A stretch of 13,405 nt of DNA from contig CAYTBG010000083.1 in NCBI GenBank assembly GCA_964435925.1, positions 1 through 13,405 of the forward strand, written 5' to 3'. This document shows positions 6,365 through 13,405 of this stretch, in pieces (the stretch's first letter is position 1; every line of letters starts with the position of its first letter). The position numbers and the translations under genes were made by a program. The notes below the pieces were generated by a model, which had not been told where the DNA came from, ran no database searches, and saw nothing but the letters and a program-made list of their open reading frames with translations. The stretch comes from SOIV01 sp964435925. GTDB lineage: Bacteria > Acidobacteriota > Aminicenantia > Aminicenantales > Aminicenantaceae.

Positions 6365-8752
6365 CTATTCATATTTTATCGAATCAACCGGATTGGCGAG
6401 AGCGGCTTTAAGAGACTGAAAACTAACGGTCAGCATGGCGATACACAAAGCAATCAGACCTGCCGTGATAAATGTCAAAATACTGATGGGAACCCGAAAA
6501 GGAAAATTGGAGAGCCAATAATTCTTCAGGAAAATATAGGTCACCGGCCAGGCGATCAGGTTGGCAACCAGAACCCACTTGATGAAATTTCGTGAGAGTT
6601 GAAACACAATGGAACCTACCGAAGCGCCCAACACTTTTCGAATGCCTATTTCTTTGGTGCTCTGCTCAGCCGTATAAGAAGCCAAGCCAAAAAGACCGAG
6701 GCAGGCTACAAAAATCGCTACAAAGGAAAAAAATGTGATGATCTGACTCAATCGTTCCTCCGAGTGGTACAAGGCATCGAAGTTCTCATCCACAAAAAAG
6801 TATTCAAATCTTCTCTCTTTCTCGAAGCTATTCCAGGTCTTCTCGATGTAGGACAAAGTCCGAGAGATATCATCCGTGTTCATCTTAATGGACAAGTAGG
6901 TATCCTGTCTGGGCCTAAGAAAAATGGCCAGGAGTCCGATGACTTCCTTGAGTGAGCGGTAATGGAAATCCTTGACGATTCCCACGATCGGGCGCATGAC
7001 TTCGCGGGAATAACCTATTTTTTTTCTGAGAGCCCCCTCTCCCCATCCCAGCTTTGACAGGGCGGTTTCATTTATCAGAAAAGCGCCCTCTTTATCTGCC
7101 CCAAAATCCCTGGAGAAATCCCGTCCGTGCAAAAGTTCGATCTCATAGGTCTTGAGAAAGTCATAATCGGCAAAAATATAATTGAAGGTGAAAGACACGT
7201 TGTCCGGTTGTCCTTCGAGAAACGTGGTGAGGACAGTTTCTGTTTTCCCCGGGATTCCGTTGGAATAAGAAGCCTCCAGAATGCCTGCGTTCTTTTTCAA
7301 CTCGTTCTTGAATGCCTCGAACTGTTGAGCAATACCTCGACCTCTGATGTACATCGCAAGCACCTGCTCCTTTTTAAATCCAAGTTTTTGATTCTTCATG
7401 AAGTGCAACTGCTTCAACACTATAAAGGTGCTGATAATCAGAATGATAGAAATCGAGAATTGCACAACGACAAGTCCGTTCCGGAGGATCGATTTTCGAG
7501 ATCCTCTCTGGAATTTTTGTCTTATGGTATCAATGGGCTGAAAGGAGGAGAGATAAAGTGCCGGATAGCTTCCTGCCGCTAATCCTGAGAATATCACGAG
7601 GCTGAACAAACCAAATAGGACGGCCACATTAAAAAGAGATGTTACGGTGATTTCTTTTCCTGTGAGTTCGTTGAAAGCCGGGATCAAGAGCAAGACTAAA
7701 TTAAGAGACAAAATCAAGGCCACGAAGGCAAACCCTATGGATTCTGTCAAAAACTGCACGACCAGCCTTTTTTTATACGCGCCTAAGACTTTTCTCAAAC
7801 CGACTTCCTTTCCCCGGTTGGCGGAACGCGCCGTGGAAAGATTCATAAAATTGATGCACGCGATCAGAAGAATGAATACAGCGATGAGCGAGAAAACGTA
7901 GACATAGCGGATATCTCCATTCCCTTCGAGCTCCCCCTCGAGATTAGATTTCAGGTGGATATCAGTCAGCGGCTGGAGGTAATAAAACATTTTTGTCCCA
8001 TACTTTCTGGCATCATCACCAGTATGTTTTTCTACGACGGGCGCCAATCCTTGCTCCACAATCCTGGCATCGGCATTCTCCTCGAGCAGGATATACGACC
8101 ATCCCATGATTGCGAGCCAGGCCTCCAGAAACTCGGCTCTTCGCCCTTGGATGGTGTTAATCGAAACCAGGTAATTAAAATGGAAGTGGGAGTTACGCGG
8201 GACGTTTTCAACCACTCCAGTCACTTTCAGATCGCCGTCAGCACTGAGATTAACAGTTTCGCCCAGGGCGCTTTCATTGCCGAATATCTTTATCGCCATG
8301 TCTCGGGTCAGGACAATAGAGCCTGGATTATCAAGGGCTGTGACCGGGTTCCCTTCAATGAACTCATGGGAAAAGATCTTTAAAAAATCTTTATCCACGT
8401 AAAAAATATTCTGTTCATCATAGTTGTTTTCGTTGTGTTTGATAAGGCCAGTTCGCTGCCACAGCCTCGTGTATGCGCTAACTCCGGGGATTTCGGCCGC
8501 AAAGGCCGGGGCCGCGGCAAAGGGTGAGACCCCATAGTGGTCGTATGCATCACCGATTTCCTCTGCATATGTAATCCGGTGGATGCGATCCGCATTTTCA
8601 TGATACCTGTCATAACTCAATTCATCCTGGACCCACAACAGGATGAGGATGCAGCAGGCCATTCCGATGGCGAGGCCTGAAATGTTGATAAAGGAATAAC
8701 CTTTGTGTTTTTTGATGTTTCTTAAAGCGATCTTTATGTAATTTTTGAACAT
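6365..8752 (-). CDS. Double-FtsX (MacB-like) ABC permease B
   Basis: A 795-residue paralogue of permease A with the same plan: first membrane segment about 21-41, periplasmic core about 42-280, three FtsX segments and a linker segment about 284-445, second periplasmic core about 450-668, and a final FtsX unit about 670-780. Coupling motifs are GLRKVLGA (318-325) and EIGIRKVLGA (701-710), and the C-terminus is NPVDSIKYE. The first 30 residues are nearly identical to A, and 33 bases of their coding sequence (6278-6310 and 8681-8713) are identical, while the periplasmic domains have diverged strongly. The ATG at 8752-8750 has GAGG 5 nt upstream within a leader identical over 25 bases to that of permease C. 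It is preceded by a hydrophobic micro-ORF. The transported or sensed substrate is unknown. Confidence 0.93.
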   Translation of the reverse strand: MFKNYIKIALRNIKKHKGYSFINISGLAIGMACCILILLWVQDELSYDRYHENADRIHRITYAEEIGDAYDHYGVSPFAAAPAFAAEIPGVSAYTRLWQRTGLIKHNENNYDEQNIFYVDKDFLKIFSHEFIEGNPVTALDNPGSIVLTRDMAIKIFGNESALGETVNLSADGDLKVTGVVENVPRNSHFHFNYLVSINTIQGRRAEFLEAWLAIMGWSYILLEENADARIVEQGLAPVVEKHTGDDARKYGTKMFYYLQPLTDIHLKSNLEGELEGNGDIRYVYVFSLIAVFILLIACINFMNLSTARSANRGKEVGLRKVLGAYKKRLVVQFLTESIGFAFVALILSLNLVLLLIPAFNELTGKEITVTSLFNVAVLFGLFSLVIFSGLAAGSYPALYLSSFQPIDTIRQKFQRGSRKSILRNGLVVVQFSISIILIISTFIVLKQLHFMKNQKLGFKKEQVLAMYIRGRGIAQQFEAFKNELKKNAGILEASYSNGIPGKTETVLTTFLEGQPDNVSFTFNYIFADYDFLKTYEIELLHGRDFSRDFGADKEGAFLINETALSKLGWGEGALRKKIGYSREVMRPIVGIVKDFHYRSLKEVIGLLAIFLRPRQDTYLSIKMNTDDISRTLSYIEKTWNSFEKERRFEYFFVDENFDALYHSEERLSQIITFFSFVAIFVACLGLFGLASYTAEQSTKEIGIRKVLGASVGSIVFQLSRNFIKWVLVANLIAWPVTYIFLKNYWLSNFPFRVPISILTFITAGLIALCIAMLTVSFQSLKAALANPVDSIKYE

Positions 8753-8774
8753 AGTTACCTCAAATTATGATTGA
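8750..8774 (-). promoter_or_regulatory. Permease leader with ribosome site, copy 1
   Basis: These 25 bases, covering the start codon and ribosome site (TTTGAGGTAACTATG) of permease B and the A/T-rich sequence upstream, are identical to 11287-11311 before permease C. The identity extends into non-coding sequence, which points to a duplicated junction or to gene conversion between the two. Confidence 0.7.
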
Positions 8775-8803
8775 CCTCATCTTTCTCAACAGCAAACGAA
8801 CCA

Positions 8804-8863
8804 CTAAAGGAAAATTAATATCAGTAAAATCAATATAACCATGATGAAAATAAATGTTTTCAT
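8804..8863 (-). CDS. 19-residue hydrophobic micropeptide 1 between permeases C and B
   Basis: The peptide is MKTFIFIMVILILLILIFL, followed by TAG. One lysine and one threonine near the N-terminus are followed by an uninterrupted hydrophobic run just long enough to cross a membrane once, with the N-terminus predicted cytoplasmic. The ATG (8863-8861) lies 20 nt after the permease C stop codon, with GAGGGG (8877-8872) 8 nt before it. A homologous frame of the same length stands at the same distance after permease D. The two copies differ at 11 of 60 bases, all at first or third codon positions, and every replacement is hydrophobic for hydrophobic. I know no named family like this. It could be a small transporter-associated membrane subunit, or a translated spacer that keeps ribosomes coupled between permease genes. 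Coding is supported by pattern only. Confidence 0.6.
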   Translation of the reverse strand: MKTFIFIMVILILLILIFL

Positions 8864-8883
8864 CTTAATTACCCCTCATTTTT

Positions 8884-11289
8884 TTATTCGTACCTCAGTG
8901 ATTCCACCGGATTCGACATCGAAACCTTAACTGCATGGTAGCTGACAGTGAACAAGGCAATAACAAATGCCAGGGCAGCCGCAAGGAAAAATGGCCAGGG
9001 TCCGATACTGATGCGATAGGCAAAACCCTGAAGCCACTTATTCATTGCAAAGTAGGCAACAGGCCAGGCGATGATGTTAGCCACAAGAACCCATTTGGTG
9101 AATTCTGTGGATAGCATAAAAATAAGGTTGGAAGCTGTGGCTCCAAGCACCTTGCGGATACCGATTTCCTTTGTTCGTTTTTCGGCTGCAAAAGCGGCCA
9201 GGCCGAATAAACCCAGACAGGCTATAGATATGGCTATTATAGAAAACGTCCGGACTATTCGAGCTGTCCGCTCATCTTCCTCATAGCGTTCGTTTATATC
9301 CTCATCCAAAAAAGTATATGTAAAAGGATATTCTGGGCCAAATTTTGTCATTGTCTTTTCAATCGAGGCTAGAGTTGCAGAAATATTATCCGACTTTATT
9401 TTTACAGCCATTGTCCAAAAATATTGGGGATCGCAGATCATTACCAGTGGCTCAATCTCTTCATGGAATGATGAGATGTGATAGTCCTTTGTCACACCGA
9501 TTATTGTGCCTTCTATTCCTATTCCACTCCGCAATCTTTTACCCAGGGCTTCCTCAGGAGAGGAAAAGCCCCATTTTCTCACGGCCGCCTCATTAATTAT
9601 GAAAGCTTCCCTCAAATCTGTAGAATATTCTTTAGAAAATTTCCTGCCCGTAACCATTTCAATATTGAAGTTATCTATAAAGTCATAGTCAACAAAATTA
9701 TGATCTATGAAAAAACTCTCCTCGGCATCTCTCCCTTCGGGTAAAGCTCTGGATATTATAGTATAAGATCCAATGGGTGCTTCTAAACATGCCGAAGCAC
9801 CCATAACACCAGGATTTGCCAATAGCTCATGTTTTGCTGTTTCATATTGTCTTCGCCCCGATTCACTATGAATAGGAACAATAATTGTATGCTTCTTTTC
9901 AAACCCCAGATGGGCATTTCTCATATAGTGCAACTGGTGATTGATGATAATCGTGCATAGTATTAAGAGTATGGAAACAGAGAATTGGATAACGACTAGA
10001 GTCTTTTTAAAAAATAGCTGAGCTATTGAGCTTTTGATAGAACCTGATAAACCTTTTAATGTCTTTATGGGCTGATGTCCGGACAAGAACACTGCCGGAT
10101 AAATACTGGAAATGATCCCGACAAAGATAGCAATCGAAAAAAATCCGAATAAAAATAATAGATTTTCTTTATAAATAAGGTCAATAGGCTTGCCAACCAG
10201 GGAAGAAAATATAGGGAGAAACATCTCCATAAAGACTATTGATACAAACATAGCCAACACAGTTAAAAGAACAGATTCTCCCATGAATTGTTTTACCAGC
10301 TGAAATCGTTCGGCTCCCAGAACCTTTCGCATTCCTACTTCTTTGGCTCGCTTTGCTGATTGGGCTGTAGCAAGATTCATGTAATTTATGCAGGCTATGA
10401 CCAGGATTAAAAAAGCTATGGTAGATAAAATAATCAAATTGGAAACAAAATTATTTGCTTCGATTTCACTTTCAATGTGAGAATGCAGATAAATACTTTT
10501 TAATGGCTGAAAAAAAATCTTTCTTTCTATGCCAGCTCGTTTCGGTGCGTGTTCAGTAATAATGTTTTCGACTTTACGGGTAAATTCCTCAATATTAAGA
10601 TTGTCCGGCAAGACAGCATAAGTGTATAAGGTTGTATACCCGGTCCACAAGTTCAGCCAGGTACCAAAGTTCTTCTCATTTTTCGCCAGGAAAGAAACCA
10701 CAAAATTAAAATGATAATGAGAGTTCACAGGAACATCATCTATAACACCTGTAACCTTGAAATTGTCCTGATTGTTGATTTGCAAAACTTTGCCTACGGG
10801 CTCATCATCTCCGAAGTATTTTTGAGCTGCAGAGGCGGTGAGGACTATAGAGTCGGGAGTATCGAGCAAATGGGAAGGATCGCCCTTAAGGAGCCGAAAA
10901 GGAAAGACATTGAAAAAATCAGGATCTGCATAAATCACATTATCATATTCGAAAATTTTCTTATCTCCATACTCAAACAATACTTCGGCATCAAAATAAA
11001 TCCTTGTTATATATTCGATCTCTGGGTACTCTTCTTTGAGAGCCGGTGCTACCGGAGTTGGAGAGGCGGCATCATAGGAGATTCCTTGAGGCCTTATGAC
11101 TTTATGGCCAACCCGGTAAATTCTGTCCGCATTGGGATAGAAGTTATCATAGCTGAGTTCCTGTTTCACATAGAGCATTATGAGCAGGCAGCAGGTAATT
11201 CCGATAGAGAGGCCAAAAATAGTTATAATTGAGTATGCCTTTTGTTTTATTAAGCTTCTCAAAGCGATCTTTAGGTAATTTTTAAACAT
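8884..11289 (-). CDS. Double-FtsX (MacB-like) ABC permease C
   Basis: An 801-residue inner-membrane permease of the same architecture as A and B. The first membrane segment (about 20-42) is the most diverged of the set, reading 'IITIFGLSIGITCCLLIMLY' where A and B have 'FINI..LA(V/I)G'. The first periplasmic core spans about 43-280; the coupling motifs are GMRKVLGA (319-326) and EIGIRKVLGA (708-717); the C-terminus is NPVESLRYE. No break or missing domain is visible. The ATG at 11289-11287 carries GAGG 5 nt upstream. It is followed after 20 nt by a micropeptide gene and preceded by an intergenic region enlarged by a repeat insertion. Its role is presumably to partner the same ATPase; periplasmic divergence suggests a different substrate or sensor from A and B. 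Confidence 0.93.
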   Translation of the reverse strand: MFKNYLKIALRSLIKQKAYSIITIFGLSIGITCCLLIMLYVKQELSYDNFYPNADRIYRVGHKVIRPQGISYDAASPTPVAPALKEEYPEIEYITRIYFDAEVLFEYGDKKIFEYDNVIYADPDFFNVFPFRLLKGDPSHLLDTPDSIVLTASAAQKYFGDDEPVGKVLQINNQDNFKVTGVIDDVPVNSHYHFNFVVSFLAKNEKNFGTWLNLWTGYTTLYTYAVLPDNLNIEEFTRKVENIITEHAPKRAGIERKIFFQPLKSIYLHSHIESEIEANNFVSNLIILSTIAFLILVIACINYMNLATAQSAKRAKEVGMRKVLGAERFQLVKQFMGESVLLTVLAMFVSIVFMEMFLPIFSSLVGKPIDLIYKENLLFLFGFFSIAIFVGIISSIYPAVFLSGHQPIKTLKGLSGSIKSSIAQLFFKKTLVVIQFSVSILLILCTIIINHQLHYMRNAHLGFEKKHTIIVPIHSESGRRQYETAKHELLANPGVMGASACLEAPIGSYTIISRALPEGRDAEESFFIDHNFVDYDFIDNFNIEMVTGRKFSKEYSTDLREAFIINEAAVRKWGFSSPEEALGKRLRSGIGIEGTIIGVTKDYHISSFHEEIEPLVMICDPQYFWTMAVKIKSDNISATLASIEKTMTKFGPEYPFTYTFLDEDINERYEEDERTARIVRTFSIIAISIACLGLFGLAAFAAEKRTKEIGIRKVLGATASNLIFMLSTEFTKWVLVANIIAWPVAYFAMNKWLQGFAYRISIGPWPFFLAAALAFVIALFTVSYHAVKVSMSNPVESLRYE

Positions 11290-11311
11290 AGTTACCTCAA
11301 ATTATGATTGA
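11287..11311 (-). promoter_or_regulatory. Permease leader with ribosome site, copy 2
   Basis: Identical over 25 bases to 8750-8774. It includes the start codon of permease C, the GAGG ribosome site and the A/T-rich sequence before it. Confidence 0.7.
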
Positions 11312-11455
11312 TGGAAACTTCTCAATAAAGGCATCCAAATTTTAATATTTCTCATCTCATTTCACTCGATAAAATAAGCAAATGAAAGGGTGCCTTCCTG
11401 GGCGAACATCCCTATTTCCTTCTGTCAAAATTATTATTGACCTCATTTTTCTCAA
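11298..11455 (-). repeat. Insertion flanked by an imperfect direct repeat
   Basis: The junction before permease B is compact, while that before permease C carries about 130 extra bases. The segment at 11298-11325 (caaattatgattga...ttctcaa) is repeated imperfectly at 11426-11455 (caaaattattattga...ttctcaa). In the B junction this segment occurs once (8761-8789). The roughly 100 bases between the two copies contain the hairpin repeat at 11350-11413. This is the layout expected if a short element entered the junction with duplication of about 30 bases, or if a recombination event joined two junctions. The ends are too degenerate to define a transposon. Confidence 0.5.
11350..11413 (-). repeat. 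Intergenic repeat with hairpin, copy 2
   Basis: This is a 64-nt partner of 3889-3950. The outer blocks (tctcatctca; aatgaaagggtg; gggcgaacatccct) are conserved and the middle differs. The hairpin arms are at 11387-11395 and 11404-11413; on the minus strand AGGG/CCCT pairing and the bulged A are kept, while the upper stem relies on G-U pairs and one mismatch. Here it sits before permease C, whereas copy 1 sits directly after permease A, so it moves independently of gene context. Confidence 0.65.
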
Positions 11456-11469
11456 CGGCAAATAAACCG

Positions 11470-11529
11470 CTAAAGCAAAAATAAGATAATTAAAACCAAC
11501 AAAACTACAATGAAAATAAATGTTTTCAT
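11470..11529 (-). CDS. 19-residue hydrophobic micropeptide 2 between permeases D and C
   Basis: The peptide is MKTFIFIVVLLVLIILFLL, followed by TAG. The first seven residues are identical to micropeptide 1 and the rest is a matched hydrophobic run. The ATG at 11529-11527 is chosen over the adjacent upstream ATG (11532) because it gives the same 19-codon length, the same 20-nt distance from the preceding permease stop (11550) and the same 8-nt spacing from the ribosome site (GAGGTG, 11543-11538) as copy 1. A longer overlapping frame (11557-11357) on the same strand has a different phase, is not kept in the other junction and runs into the repeat, so I take it as accidental. Function is unknown; a single-span membrane peptide or a translational coupler are the options. 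Confidence 0.6.
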   Translation of the reverse strand: MKTFIFIVVLLVLIILFLL

Positions 11530-11549
11530 CATGATTACACCTCTTTTTT

Positions 11550-13405
11550 TTATTCATATCTCAAAGAATCCGCAGGATTGGCAACGGCAGCCTTTATGGA
11601 TTGATAACTGACCGTGAAAAGGGCGATGATCAGGGCTATGGCTCCGGCAATGATGAAAATGTCTAAGTTAATATGTGTGCGATACAGAAAACTCTGAAGC
11701 CACCGATTCAGGGAAAACCAAGCGACCGGCCAGGCAATGACATTTGCCAGAAGAACCAGTTTTGTAAGATCCCTTGAAAGGAGCATCACAATCCTTGAGA
11801 CAGAAGAGCCGAGTACCTTACGGATACCGATTTCTTTAGTCCTCTGCTCGGCATTAAACGATGCTAAGCCGAAAAGTCCCAGGCAGGAAATAAAAATAGC
11901 AAACCCGGAGAGATAGGCGATTAAAGAACGAGTTCTGCGAACAAAATTGAATTGAATTTCGAAGGTGGCGTCCATGAATTCGTATTCAAAAGGAAAGGCC
12001 GGATTCAACCGCTCGAAGACGTTTTTCACTTGAGCAAGCGTTTGGGGGATGTTCTCGGGATGGATCTTCAAGAATATGAACCTGTATTCCTCAGGCGTCT
12101 GGCGCAGGATGAGCGGTTCATCCACCCGCCAACTTGGGTTGGGGAGGTAGTCTTTGATAACTCCTATAACAGTGAAATGCTGACCACTGTAGGACATACG
12201 GGCACCTATCGGATCTTCCTTTCCTATGATTCCTGCCAGTTTTTCATTAATCAGTATTTCGCCTGGATTGCCAGAATAATCGTTTTCTCTGCGGAAGAAG
12301 CGGCCTTTGACAAGCGGAATTTCAAACGTCTCTAAAAAATCGGAATCCACGCTCATCATTGTGATAATGGGTTTGACCTCAGGATCTTTCCCTTCCCATT
12401 GCCAGCTTGAAGAATTCGACCGTCCACCTGTGAGATATGCGGAGGCGGCGGTAACCTTTTCTACTCCAGGAACCTGGAGGAACTCATTTTTAGCCGTTTC
12501 GTACCGCTCAAGCAGTTCCCCTCTGCTCGAGAAGAAAACAAGATTCTCCATGTTATAGCCCAGGTCCATGGTCTGGAGATAGTTAAGCTGTTTATATATC
12601 CCGGCAGTATAAGCGATAAGCCCGATAGCCAGGGTGAATTGGACCATGACCAAGGTTTTGCGAAAACCGGCTCTTTTTAATGATGATCCCGAAAATCCCT
12701 TGATAATCCGGATCGGTTGAAAGGAGGACATGAGCAGAGCCGGATAGCTCCCTGCCACTAGTGCGGTTATCAACGAGGTGCCGATCAAGAACCCTAAAAG
12801 AGACAGATTCTGGAGAAAATTCAGCGTTAGCTCTTTCTGGAAAAGCGTGTTGAACACCGGGAGGAAAAACTCGGCTAGGAAAACGGTCAACACCATCGAG
12901 ATCAGAACGAACAGGGATGTCTCGAAATAGAACTGTTTGATAATATCCTTCTGGAAGGCTCCGATGACCTTGCGCATCCCTATTTCCTTCGACCGGTTTC
13001 CAGACCGTGCGGTCGTCAGGTTCATGAAGTTGATACAGGCTATTACAAGGATAAAGGCTGCCAAGAAGCCGATCAGCCGGATCTGTTCAATGCTTCCTCC
13101 TCCATCGCCCAGTCTGTAGAGATGGAACCTGGCAAAAGGTCGCAGGACCGGTACATATTCGTCACTGCTGTATGTTGCCACGACAAATTCCTTGATTTTA
13201 CGGTTTAAGTCATTAAATGAGCTTCCCTTCTGGAGCTGGACGAAAACGAAGTAATTCTGGTTGGAAAACCCCCTCAGGTTGTCCTCTTTATGAATTTTCT
13301 TAACGTAGAATTCCAGCGGCATCAGGATGTCAAAACGGAATGTGGAATTACTGGGAACTTCCTTCATCACTCCCATCACTTTCATAGCATGCTGGTTGTC
13401 AACAG
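11550..13405 (-). CDS. Double-FtsX (MacB-like) ABC permease D, 5' end outside window
   Basis: The frame is open to the window edge, giving 618 visible codons. The first visible residues (VDNQHAMKVMGV) align with 'INNQDNFKVTGV' near residues 171-182 of permease C, so about 175 N-terminal residues, including the first membrane segment, are missing. The ATG at 13385 is therefore an internal methionine. Visible parts are the end of the first periplasmic core, the first FtsX unit with GMRKVIGA (about visible residue 143), the second periplasmic core, and the second FtsX unit with EIGIRKVLGS. The C-terminus is NPADSLRYE. The second core has an unusual short insertion-like 'GGRSNSSSWQWEGKD' stretch. 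It is the first known gene of the run and is followed after 20 nt by a micropeptide gene. Confidence 0.92.
   Translation of the reverse strand, partial: VDNQHAMKVMGVMKEVPSNSTFRFDILMPLEFYVKKIHKEDNLRGFSNQNYFVFVQLQKGSSFNDLNRKIKEFVVATYSSDEYVPVLRPFARFHLYRLGDGGGSIEQIRLIGFLAAFILVIACINFMNLTTARSGNRSKEIGMRKVIGAFQKDIIKQFYFETSLFVLISMVLTVFLAEFFLPVFNTLFQKELTLNFLQNLSLLGFLIGTSLITALVAGSYPALLMSSFQPIRIIKGFSGSSLKRAGFRKTLVMVQFTLAIGLIAYTAGIYKQLNYLQTMDLGYNMENLVFFSSRGELLERYETAKNEFLQVPGVEKVTAASAYLTGGRSNSSSWQWEGKDPEVKPIITMMSVDSDFLETFEIPLVKGRFFRRENDYSGNPGEILINEKLAGIIGKEDPIGARMSYSGQHFTVIGVIKDYLPNPSWRVDEPLILRQTPEEYRFIFLKIHPENIPQTLAQVKNVFERLNPAFPFEYEFMDATFEIQFNFVRRTRSLIAYLSGFAIFISCLGLFGLASFNAEQRTKEIGIRKVLGSSVSRIVMLLSRDLTKLVLLANVIAWPVAWFSLNRWLQSFLYRTHINLDIFIIAGAIALIIALFTVSYQSIKAAVANPADSLRYE

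Noticed and set aside
7127..8383. Plus-strand open frames of up to 151 codons opposite permease B
   Set aside because: They lie wholly opposite a well-supported permease gene, have no ribosome sites or recognisable domains, and look like antisense shadows.
8380..8613. A 77-codon minus-strand frame inside permease B
   Set aside because: It is an out-of-phase frame within the permease, rich in Met, Arg and Pro, with no matching frame of interest in the paralogues.
11420..11432. Perfect TTGACA on the minus strand, a possible promoter -35 box before permease C
   Set aside because: No -10-like hexamer is found 16-18 nt downstream; the sequence there is G/C rich and belongs to the hairpin repeat.
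11357..11557. A 66-codon minus-strand frame across the D-C junction
   Set aside because: It overlaps the end of permease D and runs through micropeptide 2 in another phase and into the repeat. The C-B junction does not keep this frame, whereas it does keep the 19-codon frame.
1..13405. CRISPR array, tRNA/rRNA genes, transposase or phage genes
   Set aside because: No regularly spaced repeats, no tRNA-like cloverleaf and no transposase or integrase motifs were seen by eye in either strand.

Overview
All recognisable genes lie on the minus strand, so transcription runs from position 13405 towards 1. The window carries a TolC-type outer-membrane channel, double-FtsX (MacB-like) permeases and cleavable signal sequences, so the host is a diderm (Gram-negative-type) bacterium. 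The permease style (about 800 residues, 'NP(V/A)(D/E)S(L/I)(R/K)YE' C-terminus, several paralogues in a row with a separate ATPase) is common in Bacteroidota, Aminicenantes/Acidobacteriota and related uncultured lineages. The strong GGAGG-type ribosome binding sites argue somewhat against typical Bacteroidota. The exact phylum cannot be fixed from this window.

Layout in order of transcription: (1) permease D, cut by the right window edge (13405-11550); (2) a 19-codon all-hydrophobic micro-ORF (11529-11470); (3) an intergenic insert carrying a repeat with a hairpin; (4) permease C (11289-8884); (5) a second 19-codon micro-ORF homologous to the first (8863-8804); (6) permease B (8752-6365); (7) permease A (6349-3953), only 15 nt after B; (8) an intergenic stretch with the second copy of the repeat and another hairpin; (9) an unrecognised 92-residue soluble protein (3796-3518); (10) a 54-codon remnant of a fifth permease, cut off just after its first membrane segment (3505-3341); (11) a MacB/LolD-type ATPase (3314-2646); (12) a TolC-family channel (2580-1009); (13) a GNAT acetyltransferase with a YoaP-like C-terminus (972-202); (14) a short 3' region with a low-confidence terminator and a dispersed palindromic repeat.

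Functionally, the ATPase and FtsX permeases probably form one or more MacB-like mechanotransmission ABC complexes that act on periplasmic substrates, with the TolC-like protein as outer-membrane exit. No HlyD/MacA-type adaptor is visible; it may lie upstream of the window. One ATPase gene is seen for four permeases.

The most interesting signal is the pair of 19-residue hydrophobic micro-ORFs. Each starts exactly 20 nt after a permease stop codon, has a good Shine-Dalgarno sequence, and differs from its partner only at first and third codon positions. This suggests a selected membrane micropeptide, or at least a selected translated element, tied to the permease genes.
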